A stretch of DNA of 64,000 nt from Chloroflexota bacterium (GTDB lineage: Bacteria > Chloroflexota > Anaerolineae > Aggregatilineales > J027). Made by a program: the position numbers and the translations under genes. Of the stretch, positions 38,291 to 48,200 are shown piece after piece. The stretch is taken from contig JACRBG010000046.1 of assembly GCA_016234595.1 (NCBI GenBank), positions 184,919-248,918 on the forward strand, read 5' to 3'. A model generated the notes under the pieces. It did no database searches. It was not told the origin of the DNA and saw nothing but the letters and a program-made list of their open reading frames with translations. Positions within the stretch are counted from its first letter, which is position 1. The number at the start of each line of letters is the position of its first letter.

Positions 38291-38331
38291 CTATCACAGC
38301 AAATTTCCGCACCAAAAATTCGCTGTGATAG
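38291..38331. repeat. Inverted repeat (stem-loop) between rseP and the ABM gene
   Basis: CTATCACAGC (38291-38300) and GCTGTGATAG (38322-38331) form a perfect 10-bp stem around an AT-rich 21-nt loop. No T-run follows on either strand, so it is not a classical terminator. It lies 26 bp beyond the stop of the ABM gene and could be a 3' mRNA-stabilising hairpin or a protein-binding site. Confidence 0.6.
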
Positions 38332-38356
38332 AGTTCGAGGTGAGATCAAACTTTAT

Positions 38357-38647
38357 CTAGAAGACCGAATAGACGATTTCCCCATCATTCCATTCAGGTT
38401 CGCCGTCTAGCACCTGCATTAACTTCATAAAGCGTTCATATTGTTCGGGACTATCCGCATTGGCAAAATAGGCATCCCGATTTTCAAAAACAGCCGTCAA
38501 AATAAATTCGCGGTTGTCTCGATCCAATTGATAGACCATCACCGCCACCTGTCCGGGAGCGCGGCCTACCCCAATTTCTCGCGCAATTTGGTCAAAACGA
38601 TCTTCCATGCCGGGTTTGACCCGCATTCGGGCGACTGTGCCATACAT
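38357..38647 (-). CDS. Antibiotic biosynthesis monooxygenase (ABM)-like small protein
   Basis: The start is taken at the second of two ATGs (38647), 6 bp after AAGGAG; a longer in-frame version begins at 38695. The 96-residue product has the dimeric alpha/beta ferredoxin-like ABM pattern: YGTVARMRVKPGMEDRFDQI, then VYQLDRDNREFILTAVFENRDAYFAN. Members degrade or oxidise small molecules or haem, but the substrate cannot be inferred. It follows prfB on the same strand. Confidence 0.75.
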   Translation of the reverse strand: MYGTVARMRVKPGMEDRFDQIAREIGVGRAPGQVAVMVYQLDRDNREFILTAVFENRDAYFANADSPEQYERFMKLMQVLDGEPEWNDGEIVYSVF

Positions 38648-38704
38648 CATCGTCTCCTTGTCCCATGTTGTGCTATAACGCCAACGCCATGACAAAGGAT
38701 AATA

Positions 38705-39788
38705 TTATGAGCCAACCTTGTACCGCAAATAGGACTCCATAAACTCATCCAAACGGCCATCCAACACATCCGCCGTACGGCCTGTTTCGTAATCGGTCCG
38801 TAAATCCTTAACTAACTGATAGGGATGCAGTACATAGGATCGAATTTGATGCCCCCACTCGGCGCTGACATGCTCACCTTTGAGTTGGGCAAACTCCTCA
38901 TCTTGTTTTTGCTGTTCTGCCGCGAGCAAGCGCGATTTCAAAACCTGCATAGCACGGTTCATATTTTGAACTTGGCTACGCTCATTTTGGCAAGACACCA
39001 CAATCCCGGTCGGTAAATGGGTGATGCGCACCGCTGTATCGTTTTTCTGAACATGTTGACCCCCTGCCCCACTGGCTCGGTAGGTATCAATTTGTAAGTC
39101 TTTTTCGTTGATCTCAATTTCGATGTCATCGTGAATATCCGGCCACACTTCAACCAGTGCAAACGAAGTCTGGCGCTTGCTGTTGGCATTATAGGGGCTA
39201 ATGCGGACTAGGCGGTGCACCCCACGTTCAGATTGCAGATAGCCATAGACCCAATCACCCTGAATGGCAATCATGGCGCTTTTTAGGCCAGCTTCTTCGC
39301 CTTCCATCTGGTCAACAATCTCAACCTTAAATTTGTGTTCTTCGGCCCAACGGATATACATCCGCATCAGCATCTGTGCCCAATCTTGGGCATCGGTGCC
39401 TCCTGCCCCCGCATGAATGGCAAGAATAGCATCTTCGTTATCATAGCGACCGCCGAGCATCGCTTGGAACGACAGTTTTTCAACCTGTGTGACTAGTTGC
39501 TCGGTTTCAGTTTCCAGTTCAGCCGCCAGACTTTCATCGCCCATTTCCGCCAATTCAAGGGTGTCTTGAATATGGTGTAATGTTGTTTGCCATTTTTGAA
39601 CTTCATTCCGTAATTTGGCGATATGCTGCATGGTGGACTGGGCCAACGATGCATCATTCCAAAAATCAGGTTGAATAGATTTTTCTTCTAAATGGGCTAA
39701 TTCGTCAGATTTTTTAGCGATGTCAAAGACGCTCCATGAGGGATTCGATTCGCTCACGCATTTCGTTGAGGCGGCTTACTACTTCCAT
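38705..39788 (-). CDS. prfB: Peptide chain release factor 2, with programmed +1 frameshift
   Basis: RF2 releases peptides at UGA and UAA. Translation should begin at the ATG at 39788, read 21 codons (MEVVSRLNEMRERIESLMERL) to CTT-TGA-C, slip +1, and continue in the frame that ends at 38705, giving about 360 residues, the normal RF2 length. The catalytic GGQ is in ASGAGGQHVQKND. The codon-recognition tripeptide, usually SPF, reads SPY (ISPYNANSKRQTSF). The ATG overlaps the ftsY stop by one base (TAATG). A start inside the second frame (MSESNPSW at 39757) would omit the conserved N-terminus. Confidence 0.93.
39722..39738 (-). promoter_or_regulatory. prfB: Programmed +1 frameshift site of prfB
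   Basis: On the minus strand, ATGGAGCGTCTTTGAC contains the slippery CTT followed by the in-frame stop TGA (39725-39723) and C. An SD-like GGAG lies a few bases upstream, as in the classical RF2 autoregulation site. Low RF2 lets the ribosome pause at UGA and shift, so RF2 controls its own synthesis. Confidence 0.9.
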
Positions 39789-40822
39789 TAACTTTCTTTC
39801 TCCTCGATGTCATCAAATAGCCCTTCGACAAAGCGATCTGGGTCGAAGGGAATCAGGTCATAAATTGTTTCGCCAATGCCGATATAGTGAATCGGGAGGC
39901 CAAGTTCTTGATGGATGGCAAATATCATGCCACCTTTGGCTGTGCCGTCAAGTTTGGTCACGATTAAACCAGTGACATTTACCATTTCTTGGAATTTTTT
40001 GGCCTGTGTGAGGGCGTTTTGCCCCGTCGTGCCATCCAAAACGAGCAGCACTTCATGCGGAGCGTCGGGCACAACCTTACTCATAACTGCATACACTTTT
40101 TTCAATTCTTGCATCAGATTGAAGTTCGAGTGTAACCGACCAGCGGTATCCACAATTAAGATTTCTGCACCGCGGGCATCGGCTGCTTCAACTGCATCAT
40201 AGACAATCGCACCGGGATCCATACCGGGTTTGCCCGCAATCACAGGGACCCCCGCCCGTTCACCCCAGACCTGTACTTGATCAATGGCGGCAGCTCGAAA
40301 TGTATCGCCAGCGGCAATCAAAGTTTTGCGGTTATTGAGTTGCATACGCCGCGCCAACTTGCCAATGGTAGTTGTCTTACCCGATCCATTGACGCCTACA
40401 ATCATGATGACCGATAGCTTACGACCACTGATATTCAAAGGCACGGGGGTGTTCAATAGGCCACGTAGCTCTAGCTTGATAGCGTCATTTAACTGGGCCG
40501 TCTTATTCAACCCTTCACGCCGAACACGGGCCTGCAACCGTTTGATCAATTCAGTTGTGGTTGGCACACCCATATCGGCCTGCAAAAACATGGCTTCAAT
40601 TTCGTCCCATGTATCTTCTGTGATATTGGTATTGCCCAATGCCTGCGCCAGTCGCCCAAAAACGGCCTGACGAGTTCGGCTCAACCCTCTTACCAGTGAA
40701 CCCACCTTACCCTCACTTGCTGCTGAATTTAGCCTCTTGAGATTATGTTTGGGATATTGAAGTATACATGGGCCCAAGCAACGTTTCAATATTCGACTCG
40801 TCGTTAGAAATTTGAAATACAC
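39788..40822 (-). CDS. ftsY: Signal recognition particle receptor FtsY
   Basis: This is the SRP receptor GTPase that docks ribosome-SRP complexes at the membrane. The NG domain is complete: an N-domain helix bundle (TRQAVFGRLAQAL), G1 GVNGSGKTTTIGKLA, the DTAGRLHSN motif, TKLDGTAKGG and the terminal DLIPFDPDRFVEGLF. The start is unclear: GTG at 40822 gives 344 residues but lacks a ribosome-binding site and yields an odd N-terminus, so translation probably begins about 35-45 codons further in. No long acidic A-domain is present. prfB follows with a 1-bp overlap. Confidence 0.92.
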   Translation of the reverse strand: MYFKFLTTSRILKRCLGPCILQYPKHNLKRLNSAASEGKVGSLVRGLSRTRQAVFGRLAQALGNTNITEDTWDEIEAMFLQADMGVPTTTELIKRLQARVRREGLNKTAQLNDAIKLELRGLLNTPVPLNISGRKLSVIMIVGVNGSGKTTTIGKLARRMQLNNRKTLIAAGDTFRAAAIDQVQVWGERAGVPVIAGKPGMDPGAIVYDAVEAADARGAEILIVDTAGRLHSNFNLMQELKKVYAVMSKVVPDAPHEVLLVLDGTTGQNALTQAKKFQEMVNVTGLIVTKLDGTAKGGMIFAIHQELGLPIHYIGIGETIYDLIPFDPDRFVEGLFDDIEEKES

Positions 40823-41005
40823 CGTTTTGTTGGGAGGGTGTATAATATCACTTGATTGTGAATACTAAATCAAAGAAATCCTAATTTCGTAAATATTGCA
40901 CGGATTCCACAAATCTGCGAAGATAGGAATAGAAGCCTACTTGCCGATGTTATTTTCAAGTAAACTAGAATTGATAGCTATGTTGGGGATGTAAGGGCAA
41001 AGATC
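40823..41005. other. Divergent promoter gap between ftsY and FHA gene
   Basis: The gap is AT-rich. TATAAT at 40841-40846 on the plus strand could serve the FHA-moaC transcript, although no -35 has correct spacing (TTGAAA is 23 bp away). On the minus strand TATACA overlaps the same site. No RNA gene is seen. Confidence 0.35.
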
Positions 41006-41536
41006 ATGGAAGTGAGTAATGTTTCTATGATAACCAAAATGTGTTCCAAATGTGGAACCGAAAATAAGGGTGAAAATCCTGTAATATGTATTAATTGCGG
41101 GGAATTATTACCAGAATCAACCATTAAAACCCGCCAATTGGAAGAAAAAGATGAAGGCCCAGTTGTCCCTAAACGCCGTTGGGGAACCGCCCGTTTTGAC
41201 CGCGAAACGGTCGTAATTTTCCATGTCCGGGGGAATGACAAACCTCTAAAGCTTCATTTAGAAACCGAATTGGTATTGGGGCGCACGCATGGATCTGAGA
41301 AAGTAGATGTAGATTTTGGCCCTTATGGAGCAGTCGAGGCAGGTGTGTCACGTCGTCATGCCCGATTACGACGTCAAAATGAGACCGTCGTTATCATTGA
41401 TGACGATAGTGCCAATGGTACTTTTCTTAACGGACAAAAAATCTTATCAAACGAACCCCGTATTTTGCGCGATGGCGATGAAGTCCGCCTTGGACGGCTG
41501 GTGATGCGAGCCAGTTTTGAGGACTCATTGACTTAA
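41006..41536 (+). CDS. Zinc-ribbon FHA-domain protein
   Basis: The 176-residue protein has an N-terminal zinc ribbon (CSKCG and CINCG, residues about 13-33), a charged linker and a C-terminal FHA domain (about 80-170). Its phosphothreonine-binding residues are in [15 protein letters not shown] and [13 protein letters not shown] domains bind phosphorylated Thr, so it may be a reader for a Ser/Thr kinase such as the one at 43089; that link is inference. It shares one base (TAATG) with moaC. Confidence 0.9.
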   Translation: MEVSNVSMITKMCSKCGTENKGENPVICINCGELLPESTIKTRQLEEKDEGPVVPKRRWGTARFDRETVVIFHVRGNDKPLKLHLETELVLGRTHGSEKVDVDFGPYGAVEAGVSRRHARLRRQNETVVIIDDDSANGTFLNGQKILSNEPRILRDGDEVRLGRLVMRASFEDSLT

Positions 41537-42072
41537 TGGCACCCCATCGCCCCAGCCCACTCGACGACACATTACCAGAAAATGATCCACCCGCGCTGAC
41601 CCATTTGGATGCACAAGGCACAGCGCGGATGGTTGATGTTGGCGCTAAAGCTGATTCTGAACGCATAGCGGTCGCAGGGGGACGTGTGTTGGTCAATGCC
41701 GCAACCTTTGCAGCTATTCGAGATGGACTGGTTAAAAAAGGCGACGTATTGACGGTAGCACGCATCGCAGGCATTATGGCGGCTAAACGGACCTCGGAAC
41801 TAATCCCGCTTTGTCATCCCATCCCCCTCACCCATATTGATATTGACCTCGTATTAGATGCGGAAGCCTCAGCAGTCAATATTCGGGCGACGGCACGAAC
41901 AACTGGCAAAACCGGGGTTGAGATGGAAGCGCTGACGGCGGTAAGCGTCGCTGCCCTCACGGTATATGATATGGCGAAGGCGCTTGACCGTGAAATGCAA
42001 ATCGAAGGCATTCATCTTTTAGAAAAACGAGGAGGGAAAAGCGGCGATTATCTGGCAAAAGATTTTTCATAG
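41536..42072 (+). CDS. moaC: Cyclic pyranopterin monophosphate synthase
   Basis: MoaC converts the MoaA product to cyclic pyranopterin monophosphate in molybdenum-cofactor synthesis. The 178-residue protein has [23 protein letters not shown], then the [16 protein letters not shown] signature with the active-site Cys-His, and [21 protein letters not shown]. About 20 extra residues precede the conserved start, so a later start is possible. moaDE follows after 76 bp. Confidence 0.95.
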   Translation: MAPHRPSPLDDTLPENDPPALTHLDAQGTARMVDVGAKADSERIAVAGGRVLVNAATFAAIRDGLVKKGDVLTVARIAGIMAAKRTSELIPLCHPIPLTHIDIDLVLDAEASAVNIRATARTTGKTGVEMEALTAVSVAALTVYDMAKALDREMQIEGIHLLEKRGGKSGDYLAKDFS

Positions 42073-42148
42073 ATTTTAGCCTACCTCCTTTACGCCCCAT
42101 TTTGTAAAATTACTCACATCGCTCAACATCAGAGAGAAGGCGTCCTCA

Positions 42149-42892
42149 ATGACGACTCCCATGACTTTTACCCTCAAGGTAAAATTGTTTGCTACTCTTA
42201 AGGATTTGGCAGGGTCGAATGAATTGATTCTCCAATTAGACGAAGGAGCGACAATTGACACTGTGCGGGAATACGTCATTCATCAAGTACCAGCTTTAAA
42301 AAACGCCCTACCAAGCGCGATTCCCGCCGTCAATCATGAATATGTGTTTGCGGGCCACGCCATTCAATCCGGGGATGAGGTTGCGTTTTTTCCACCCGTA
42401 TCTGGGGGAAGCGATCAAGCCAACTGGCCCGAAATGACATTATTGGCTGAAAACCCAATTGACCTAAATGAATTGACAGCCCAAATTGTGACCCCGGCGA
42501 CAGGGGCGATTGCCCTGTTTAGTGGTTATGTGCGCGGCGAAACCAAAACAGGCAATGGTGTTGCAGCCACAACTCGCTTAGAGTATGAGGCCTATGCACC
42601 TATGGCCGTGGCAAAAATGCAACAAGTCATTACCGAAATTCGCCAACAATGGCCTTTGGTACAGGGCATTGCGGTCGTACAACGGGTTGGTCATTTAGAG
42701 GTAGGTCAACCCACCGTATTGATCGCATGTGGAGCTGGTCATCGGGATCAAGGTTGTTTTGAGGCCGCTCGCTATGGTATAGACCGATTGAAAGAGATTG
42801 TGCCCGTCTGGAAAAAAGAAATTCGTCCAGAGGGCGACGCATGGGTTGAGGGAAAATACCAACCTAAGCCTGAAGATACTATTAAGAGTTGA
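42149..42892 (+). CDS. MoaD-MoaE fusion, molybdopterin synthase
   Basis: One 247-residue chain carries both subunits of molybdopterin synthase. Residues 1-87 are MoaD (VKLFATLKDLAGS, then AFFPPVSGG ending at Gly86-Gly87). Residues about 95-247 are MoaE (GAIALFSGYVRGETK, LEYEAYAPMA, HRVG-like QRVGHLEVGQPTVLI and VPVWKKEI with the catalytic Lys). In separate systems the terminal Gly-Gly of MoaD must be free to carry sulfur, so this fusion must be cut after GG or work differently. Mycobacterial MoaX has the same order. GAAGG precedes the ATG. Confidence 0.93.
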   Translation: MTTPMTFTLKVKLFATLKDLAGSNELILQLDEGATIDTVREYVIHQVPALKNALPSAIPAVNHEYVFAGHAIQSGDEVAFFPPVSGGSDQANWPEMTLLAENPIDLNELTAQIVTPATGAIALFSGYVRGETKTGNGVAATTRLEYEAYAPMAVAKMQQVITEIRQQWPLVQGIAVVQRVGHLEVGQPTVLIACGAGHRDQGCFEAARYGIDRLKEIVPVWKKEIRPEGDAWVEGKYQPKPEDTIKS

Positions 42893-43088
42893 CCTATATT
42901 GCAGCGTATCTCAATCTGTCTGAAATCTTTCTGAAATTTGCAAAGAAAACAGGGTTGCAATTCGTACAAACTGCCGGAGGCGTGCTATATTGGAGATTGA
43001 CGCATGTATTCGGTATACTACCCCGCTGTGGGGAGCAAATTGATTTTTCCTCGCGTCATGCCAGTGACATTAAGGGTAAAAAACACTC

Positions 43089-45164
43089 GTGGCAAGAAAA
43101 ACGCTCGGTAAATACGAAGTCATAGAACGGTTAGGCCGGGGTGGGATGGCAGAGGTCTATAAGGGCTACCATGCCGCACTTGACCGCTATGTTGCCATCA
43201 AACTTCTACACCCTTTTCTCGCGGATGACCCCGAATTCAAAGATCGCTTTGAAAAAGAAGCTCGTAACGTCGCCAAACTTCGCCATCCTAACATTGTGCA
43301 GGTCTTTGACTTTGAATATGACCAGCATGGCGAAAGTTATTACATGGTTATGGAACTCATCAATGGGCCAACTCTGAAAGATAAACTCTTTGAATTAGCA
43401 GCCAACGACCAGCGCTATTCGCTTGAGGAATCTGTTCGCATTATTTCCGACACGACGAATGCGTTGTCCTATGCCCATAAACGCAGCATGATTCACCGGG
43501 ATGTCAAACCCGCAAATTTGATGCTTGATGAGGATGGCCGTATTGTACTGGCTGACTTTGGGATCGCCAAAATCGTCACCGGAGTGCAATTTACTGCCAG
43601 TGGTGGCATGGTTGGAACACCCGCCTATATGGCACCTGAACAAGGTCTAGGCGAAGCAGGGGACGAACGTTCTGATCTATATTCGGTAGGTGTCATCATG
43701 TATCAGATGGTGACAGGCCGCCTTCCCTATGATGCGGACACCCCATTGGCAATTATTTTGAAGCACCTCAATGAACCGATGCCTGACCTGCGCAGGATCG
43801 AACCCGGCTTACCTGATTGGGCTGTACAGGTAACAACTAAGGCAATGGAAAAAGACCCTGAAAAACGTTACCAATCCGCCGAAGAATTTTTGGAGGATTT
43901 GCGACGAGGCCTTGGGGGTCAAGTTTTACTTGGTGACGTCAAATCGCCCAATTCGGTGTTTATTACTGATCCAAGCGATAGCGCTATCTTTTCCACAAAC
44001 AGCAAGCCGCTGGCCGTCATCAATGAAGCCACCGAGCAAGACAAACGCCGTATCACGGGGTCTAACCGTACCGTGCTTGATCCTAATCGGGTACGCGGGA
44101 ATCAACCCCCTAACCCGCCCACCCAAACTTCACGCACGATGACCACAGGTGGGGCACGCAACATAAATACAACCACAGGCCGTGCCAAGCTACCTACTCA
44201 AGCACCCGTCCAAGAAAAAAAACGCGGATGTACATCGGTAGTAGCCACCGTGTTGTTCACACTAGTACTGCTAGGAATCATACTTGGGCTAATCATCACC
44301 GGACAAAATGGAGACGGCCCACTCGCAGCGTTTTTTGAAAATAAAGACACCAAAACCCCCACAACCCAGATCGCGGGGAACTCATCGGCGACGTTACCCC
44401 TTTTGCCAACAGGCGAACCAACGGACACTCCGACACCCAGCAAAACCAGTTCTCCAACCAATACGGCAACTGCAACTGCAACCCCTAGTTCAACGGCAAC
44501 CAATACATCTACCCCGTCGCCATCGCCCACCAGCACTGCGACCACAGCAGCTACCAGCACATTTACGTTAACACCTTCACCCACTTCCGCATTGGGAGCC
44601 ACGCGCACCGCCCAAGCCGAGCTTCGTGGTAGTCAAACTGCGGCCTTTATCCAAACAGCCACCGCAGCAACGCCCACTTTGAATGCTGAAGAAAGCCTCG
44701 CAAGGTGTGATTTGGATTATGCTATTTTGGAGCCGCTCGAATTAGACAAAGCACCATCACTGCGAGATACAGTAAATCCGCGCTTAGTACAAGCGGGAAC
44801 AGAATTTACCTTTGATTTAGTGGTTGAAAATGCCAGCACTTGTGATTGGCCTGCTGAAGGCGGTTTAGAGTTTTTCTTTGTAAAAGACACTGCCTCGCTT
44901 GAAATAGATTACGGCCCGCTAACCAGAGAATGCAGTTCGCAGGAACGTATTTTTAAGGATGTTAATTATACCAGTCCGACCCGACCTCGTATCTTCTTGG
45001 CAGGGCCAGTGCTGCGTGGCGATTCGCTTACAATCACAATCACTGGCCTAGCACCGGGTCAATTTGGCTGTTATTTTGGGGCATGGCAACTACAATTTGC
45101 CGACTATACCCTGCCAGTGGGTGATCCAATTATTATGCCGATTCAGGTATTTGGCGGTCAATAA
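43089..45164 (+). CDS. Membrane Ser/Thr protein kinase with extracellular NBR1-like domain
   Basis: The 691-residue protein starts at a GTG. Residues 8-275 form a Hanks-type kinase: Gly loop GRGGMAEVYKG, Lys38 in VAIK, the catalytic loop HRDVKPANL (Asp138), DFG at 156-158 and MAPEQ. A cytoplasmic linker leads to one membrane helix (about 382-402), a Thr/Ser/Pro-rich stalk (about 420-510), and a C-terminal Ig-like 'next-to-BRCA1' domain (about 540-691; VQAGTEFTFDLVVENASTCDWP). This domain replaces the PASTA repeats of the familiar PknB. It probably senses something outside and phosphorylates FHA-type partners. Confidence 0.9.
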   Translation: MARKTLGKYEVIERLGRGGMAEVYKGYHAALDRYVAIKLLHPFLADDPEFKDRFEKEARNVAKLRHPNIVQVFDFEYDQHGESYYMVMELINGPTLKDKLFELAANDQRYSLEESVRIISDTTNALSYAHKRSMIHRDVKPANLMLDEDGRIVLADFGIAKIVTGVQFTASGGMVGTPAYMAPEQGLGEAGDERSDLYSVGVIMYQMVTGRLPYDADTPLAIILKHLNEPMPDLRRIEPGLPDWAVQVTTKAMEKDPEKRYQSAEEFLEDLRRGLGGQVLLGDVKSPNSVFITDPSDSAIFSTNSKPLAVINEATEQDKRRITGSNRTVLDPNRVRGNQPPNPPTQTSRTMTTGGARNINTTTGRAKLPTQAPVQEKKRGCTSVVATVLFTLVLLGIILGLIITGQNGDGPLAAFFENKDTKTPTTQIAGNSSATLPLLPTGEPTDTPTPSKTSSPTNTATATATPSSTATNTSTPSPSPTSTATTAATSTFTLTPSPTSALGATRTAQAELRGSQTAAFIQTATAATPTLNAEESLARCDLDYAILEPLELDKAPSLRDTVNPRLVQAGTEFTFDLVVENASTCDWPAEGGLEFFFVKDTASLEIDYGPLTRECSSQERIFKDVNYTSPTRPRIFLAGPVLRGDSLTITITGLAPGQFGCYFGAWQLQFADYTLPVGDPIIMPIQVFGGQ

Positions 45165-45195
45165 AGTCAAAGCAACATAGAATGGCATGTAAATC

Positions 45196-45230
45196 AAAAG
45201 GGCAGAGGTAATCATCCCCCTGCCCTTTTT
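45196..45230. terminator. Bidirectional terminator between kinase and giant gene (GGGCAG type)
   Basis: A perfect 10-bp stem, AAAAGGGCAG (45196-45205) with CTGCCCTTTT (45220-45229), ends in T-runs on both strands. It serves the converging kinase and sortase-fusion genes. The loop contains ATCC like the hairpins at 11200 and 29460. Confidence 0.9.
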
Positions 45231-45253
45231 GGTGCGAATCGAACAATCTGATT

Positions 45254-48200
45254 CTAGTTCACCTTAATTACAGGTTCGGCTCGAATGACCAACCGGTCGG
45301 CATAAACCCCACGCGCAAAATCCCAATTGGTACAAGTCAGTAAAGTCAACATGGGGTCAACCGATGGATGGGTTACTTCGACCGCCGTCGCATTGACCTC
45401 AGTAATTTCAGTGACACGGAAGGCATATTTATATGGCCCATCATAGACAAAAATGTCGTCGCCAACTTCAAGTTCGTTAAGATGTTTAAACGGGCCGGGG
45501 TCATCATTGGCAAGCTGCACATGGGCAACCAAGACAGTGTTACCCCATGTCGGAGCCATCCATGTCGTTTTTTCTAGCCAGCCCACACTATGCCCCAAAT
45601 TACTCACATCCCATGCCGAATCGGAATAAGGCAGTTCAACAATCGGAACAGGGTTGGTGAAATTCAACTTGGGAATATCAATTAACCGATCCCCTGAAGG
45701 CGTCGGCGGGATATAGGGTGTGGGTGACGGGCGCAAGGTCGGCGGCGCACTTAGAGCGGTAGGAGCCACTGGGCTTTCCAGTGGCCCTCCTGTTGGCAAT
45801 GGCGTCAATGTTGGCGCACGGTCTAGGGTTGGCGAAGCTGTGGCGGTGATACCGGGGGGAAGCACCACTTGAGGTGTCCCCTTGGTATCGGTTTTGTTAT
45901 CGCCACTACCCACCAAAACGAGGGCGCCCGCAATAATTGCGATAATCAACACTGCGAGACCACCCAAAAGCCACCGCTGCCGATTGATCTGCCCAGTACT
46001 CAACAGGGCGAGCAGACCAAACATCAGCAACGGGGCGACCCCAAAAGGGCGGCCTGCAACTCCTGCCACCCCCTGAGTCGCTATGTTGAGATCAGTTGAG
46101 TCAGGTTCGCCCTGCCCTGTCGTGGGTAAGGCATCTGCTCCGGCCCCAATTGGTAACTCGACAGTCGCGCAGACCTGTGTACGCCCTGTCACCGCAGCGC
46201 AGGCATCATTGGTAATCAGCGAAGGCACTGAGACATCATCGTTCACACGGGCAATAATCACCACCGTGATACGCTCACCGGGGTTCAATTGTCCAGTGGT
46301 CACAGTAATAAGTTGTCCGCTCACCACCGATGCCCCAACCGAAGCAGTTGCATTGTTGATGGTCAACTCTGTTGGCATGTTGTCCGTCACCGTGATATTC
46401 GCCATCGCCACTGTACTGCCATTGGTGATGGTAACAGTGAACGTTACATCCTGCCCCGGTAGCGCTGTTTCAGGTGTAACCGTCTTGGTAACATCTGGAT
46501 CAAGTGCGTTCGGGTCGAGCGGGTTGCCATCCGGGTCTGTCGCTGGGACGGTGGCTGTCGCTGTTCCAGCCCCGGGAGTAGTGGTACCAGTCGTCGTGAG
46601 GTTAACACGTACACTTATGACCTCATTGTCCGTTGCAGTAACCACGGTTGCACCTGTACCCGCGTTACCAGTGGCCCTCATAGTCACTTGGAATGTCCCA
46701 ACACTCGTTGTTGTCCAAGTAGCTGTGGCGACAGCGACATCACCGGGATGCAGGATGCCATCGGCATCATTAATGATCATGGTAAGCGGGCCAGTACCCT
46801 GTGCATGTCCGCCAGTCAACACGATCCCATCTGAAGCATTGGGCACATCGCTAAAAGCTGTTTGAAGCAGGGTGAGCGTGGCCGTAAGGGCGTTCAAGTC
46901 CTGCGTCCCACTGTTCTGGATATTGGCTGTAAAGGTGATGGTATTGCCCAATATCGCTGGATTCGGGTTCGCTGACAAGTTATACGCATTGATGGCGGGC
47001 CGGCTGATGGTCACAACCGCTGTCCCTTGATTCGTAATCTCATAAGCAGCCGGGGCGGGTGTGTTGCTCCACAGGGTAATGCCAACAGTGAAGGTAAGTG
47101 GTGATGGGTCATTTTGACCAATGATGTAGGTCAACTGGCTATTCGTCAGTGCCGCATTGTTATAGGCAAGCGTACAAGATGTATTGGGAGCCAGCGCACC
47201 ACCACTGAAACACACCGTATTCAAAGCAGCGTAGAAATCGCCCAAAACATTGGCAGGGCATTGATTTGAGTTGGTAGTGCTTGAGCAGCCACTGGTCACC
47301 GGGTTTGCACTGGCTGGCGGTAGATAAAGCGGCGAAGCCCCAGTATTAGTCAACGTAAGTGTGAAGTTGACTGTCGCCCCAACATCAGGGGTAGTCGGAT
47401 CGGCGACCAATGTGACTGTGAAACCGAGATCATAGATCGTGAAATCGGTTGTAGCGGAATCACTGACTTGGACTGCTTGTACCACACCTGTCGCCGAGGC
47501 CACAACTACTGCCAGTGTTGCAGGCGGCACTGATGGCGTATATAGATAATTAGCACAGGTCACTGTCACGGTAGCATTCGGATTCAGTGTCCCATTGAAG
47601 GCTGGGTTGAACGTCAGAGCAGTGGGGCACGCCACTCCATCAATAGTCAACTGTGGAACGACGCCTGTGATTGCCAATGTATTACTGGTATTAGTCATCA
47701 CAAACGAGATATTGACTGGGTAATTACCCGTACGCCAAGCCGTGATAGGTGTGCCGGGGACAGAGACGAGAGCAGAAGTAAGGGTATCAACCGTCAGAGG
47801 TGATTGAATCAAGGTATTGACCGTTGCTGCATCAGACGCTGTTGGGGCTGCCCCGATATAAACCTCGATGATATGGGTCGCGGTGCTACCCGGTGTAGCC
47901 GTGCCGGGAATATCACAGGTGGCTTGCGCTGTCAGTTGACCCGCAACTGCTAAGGTTGCTGTTCCAAGCCAAAGTGGATCGGTGGTGTCGTTAAGAGCCG
48001 TCCATGTGCAATTGACATCAGTCGCCGGGTCATGGGCCAACCGAACATCCAGCACTGTGGCCGCACTGATATTGCGAACACGATAGGTATAGGTAACTTG
48101 ACCACCGGGAACACCAATTGTTGGGTTCGCGGTTACCTGATCAATGACAACTTGTACCCCAGCCGACGATACAACCGGAATGGACAAATTAGCCGTTACG

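Noticed and set aside
35153..40822. Possible tRNA genes in gaps of this region, including GTTCGAG near 38333
   Set aside because: The GTTCGAG near the stem-loop is not flanked by a T-arm or an acceptor stem; no cloverleaf can be drawn.
46083..46865. Long plus-strand open frame opposite the giant gene
   Set aside because: It lies entirely antisense to the DUF11/LPTTG region, has a Val/Thr/Ser-biased composition typical of a mirror reading of repeat DNA, and lacks a ribosome-binding site or recognisable domain.
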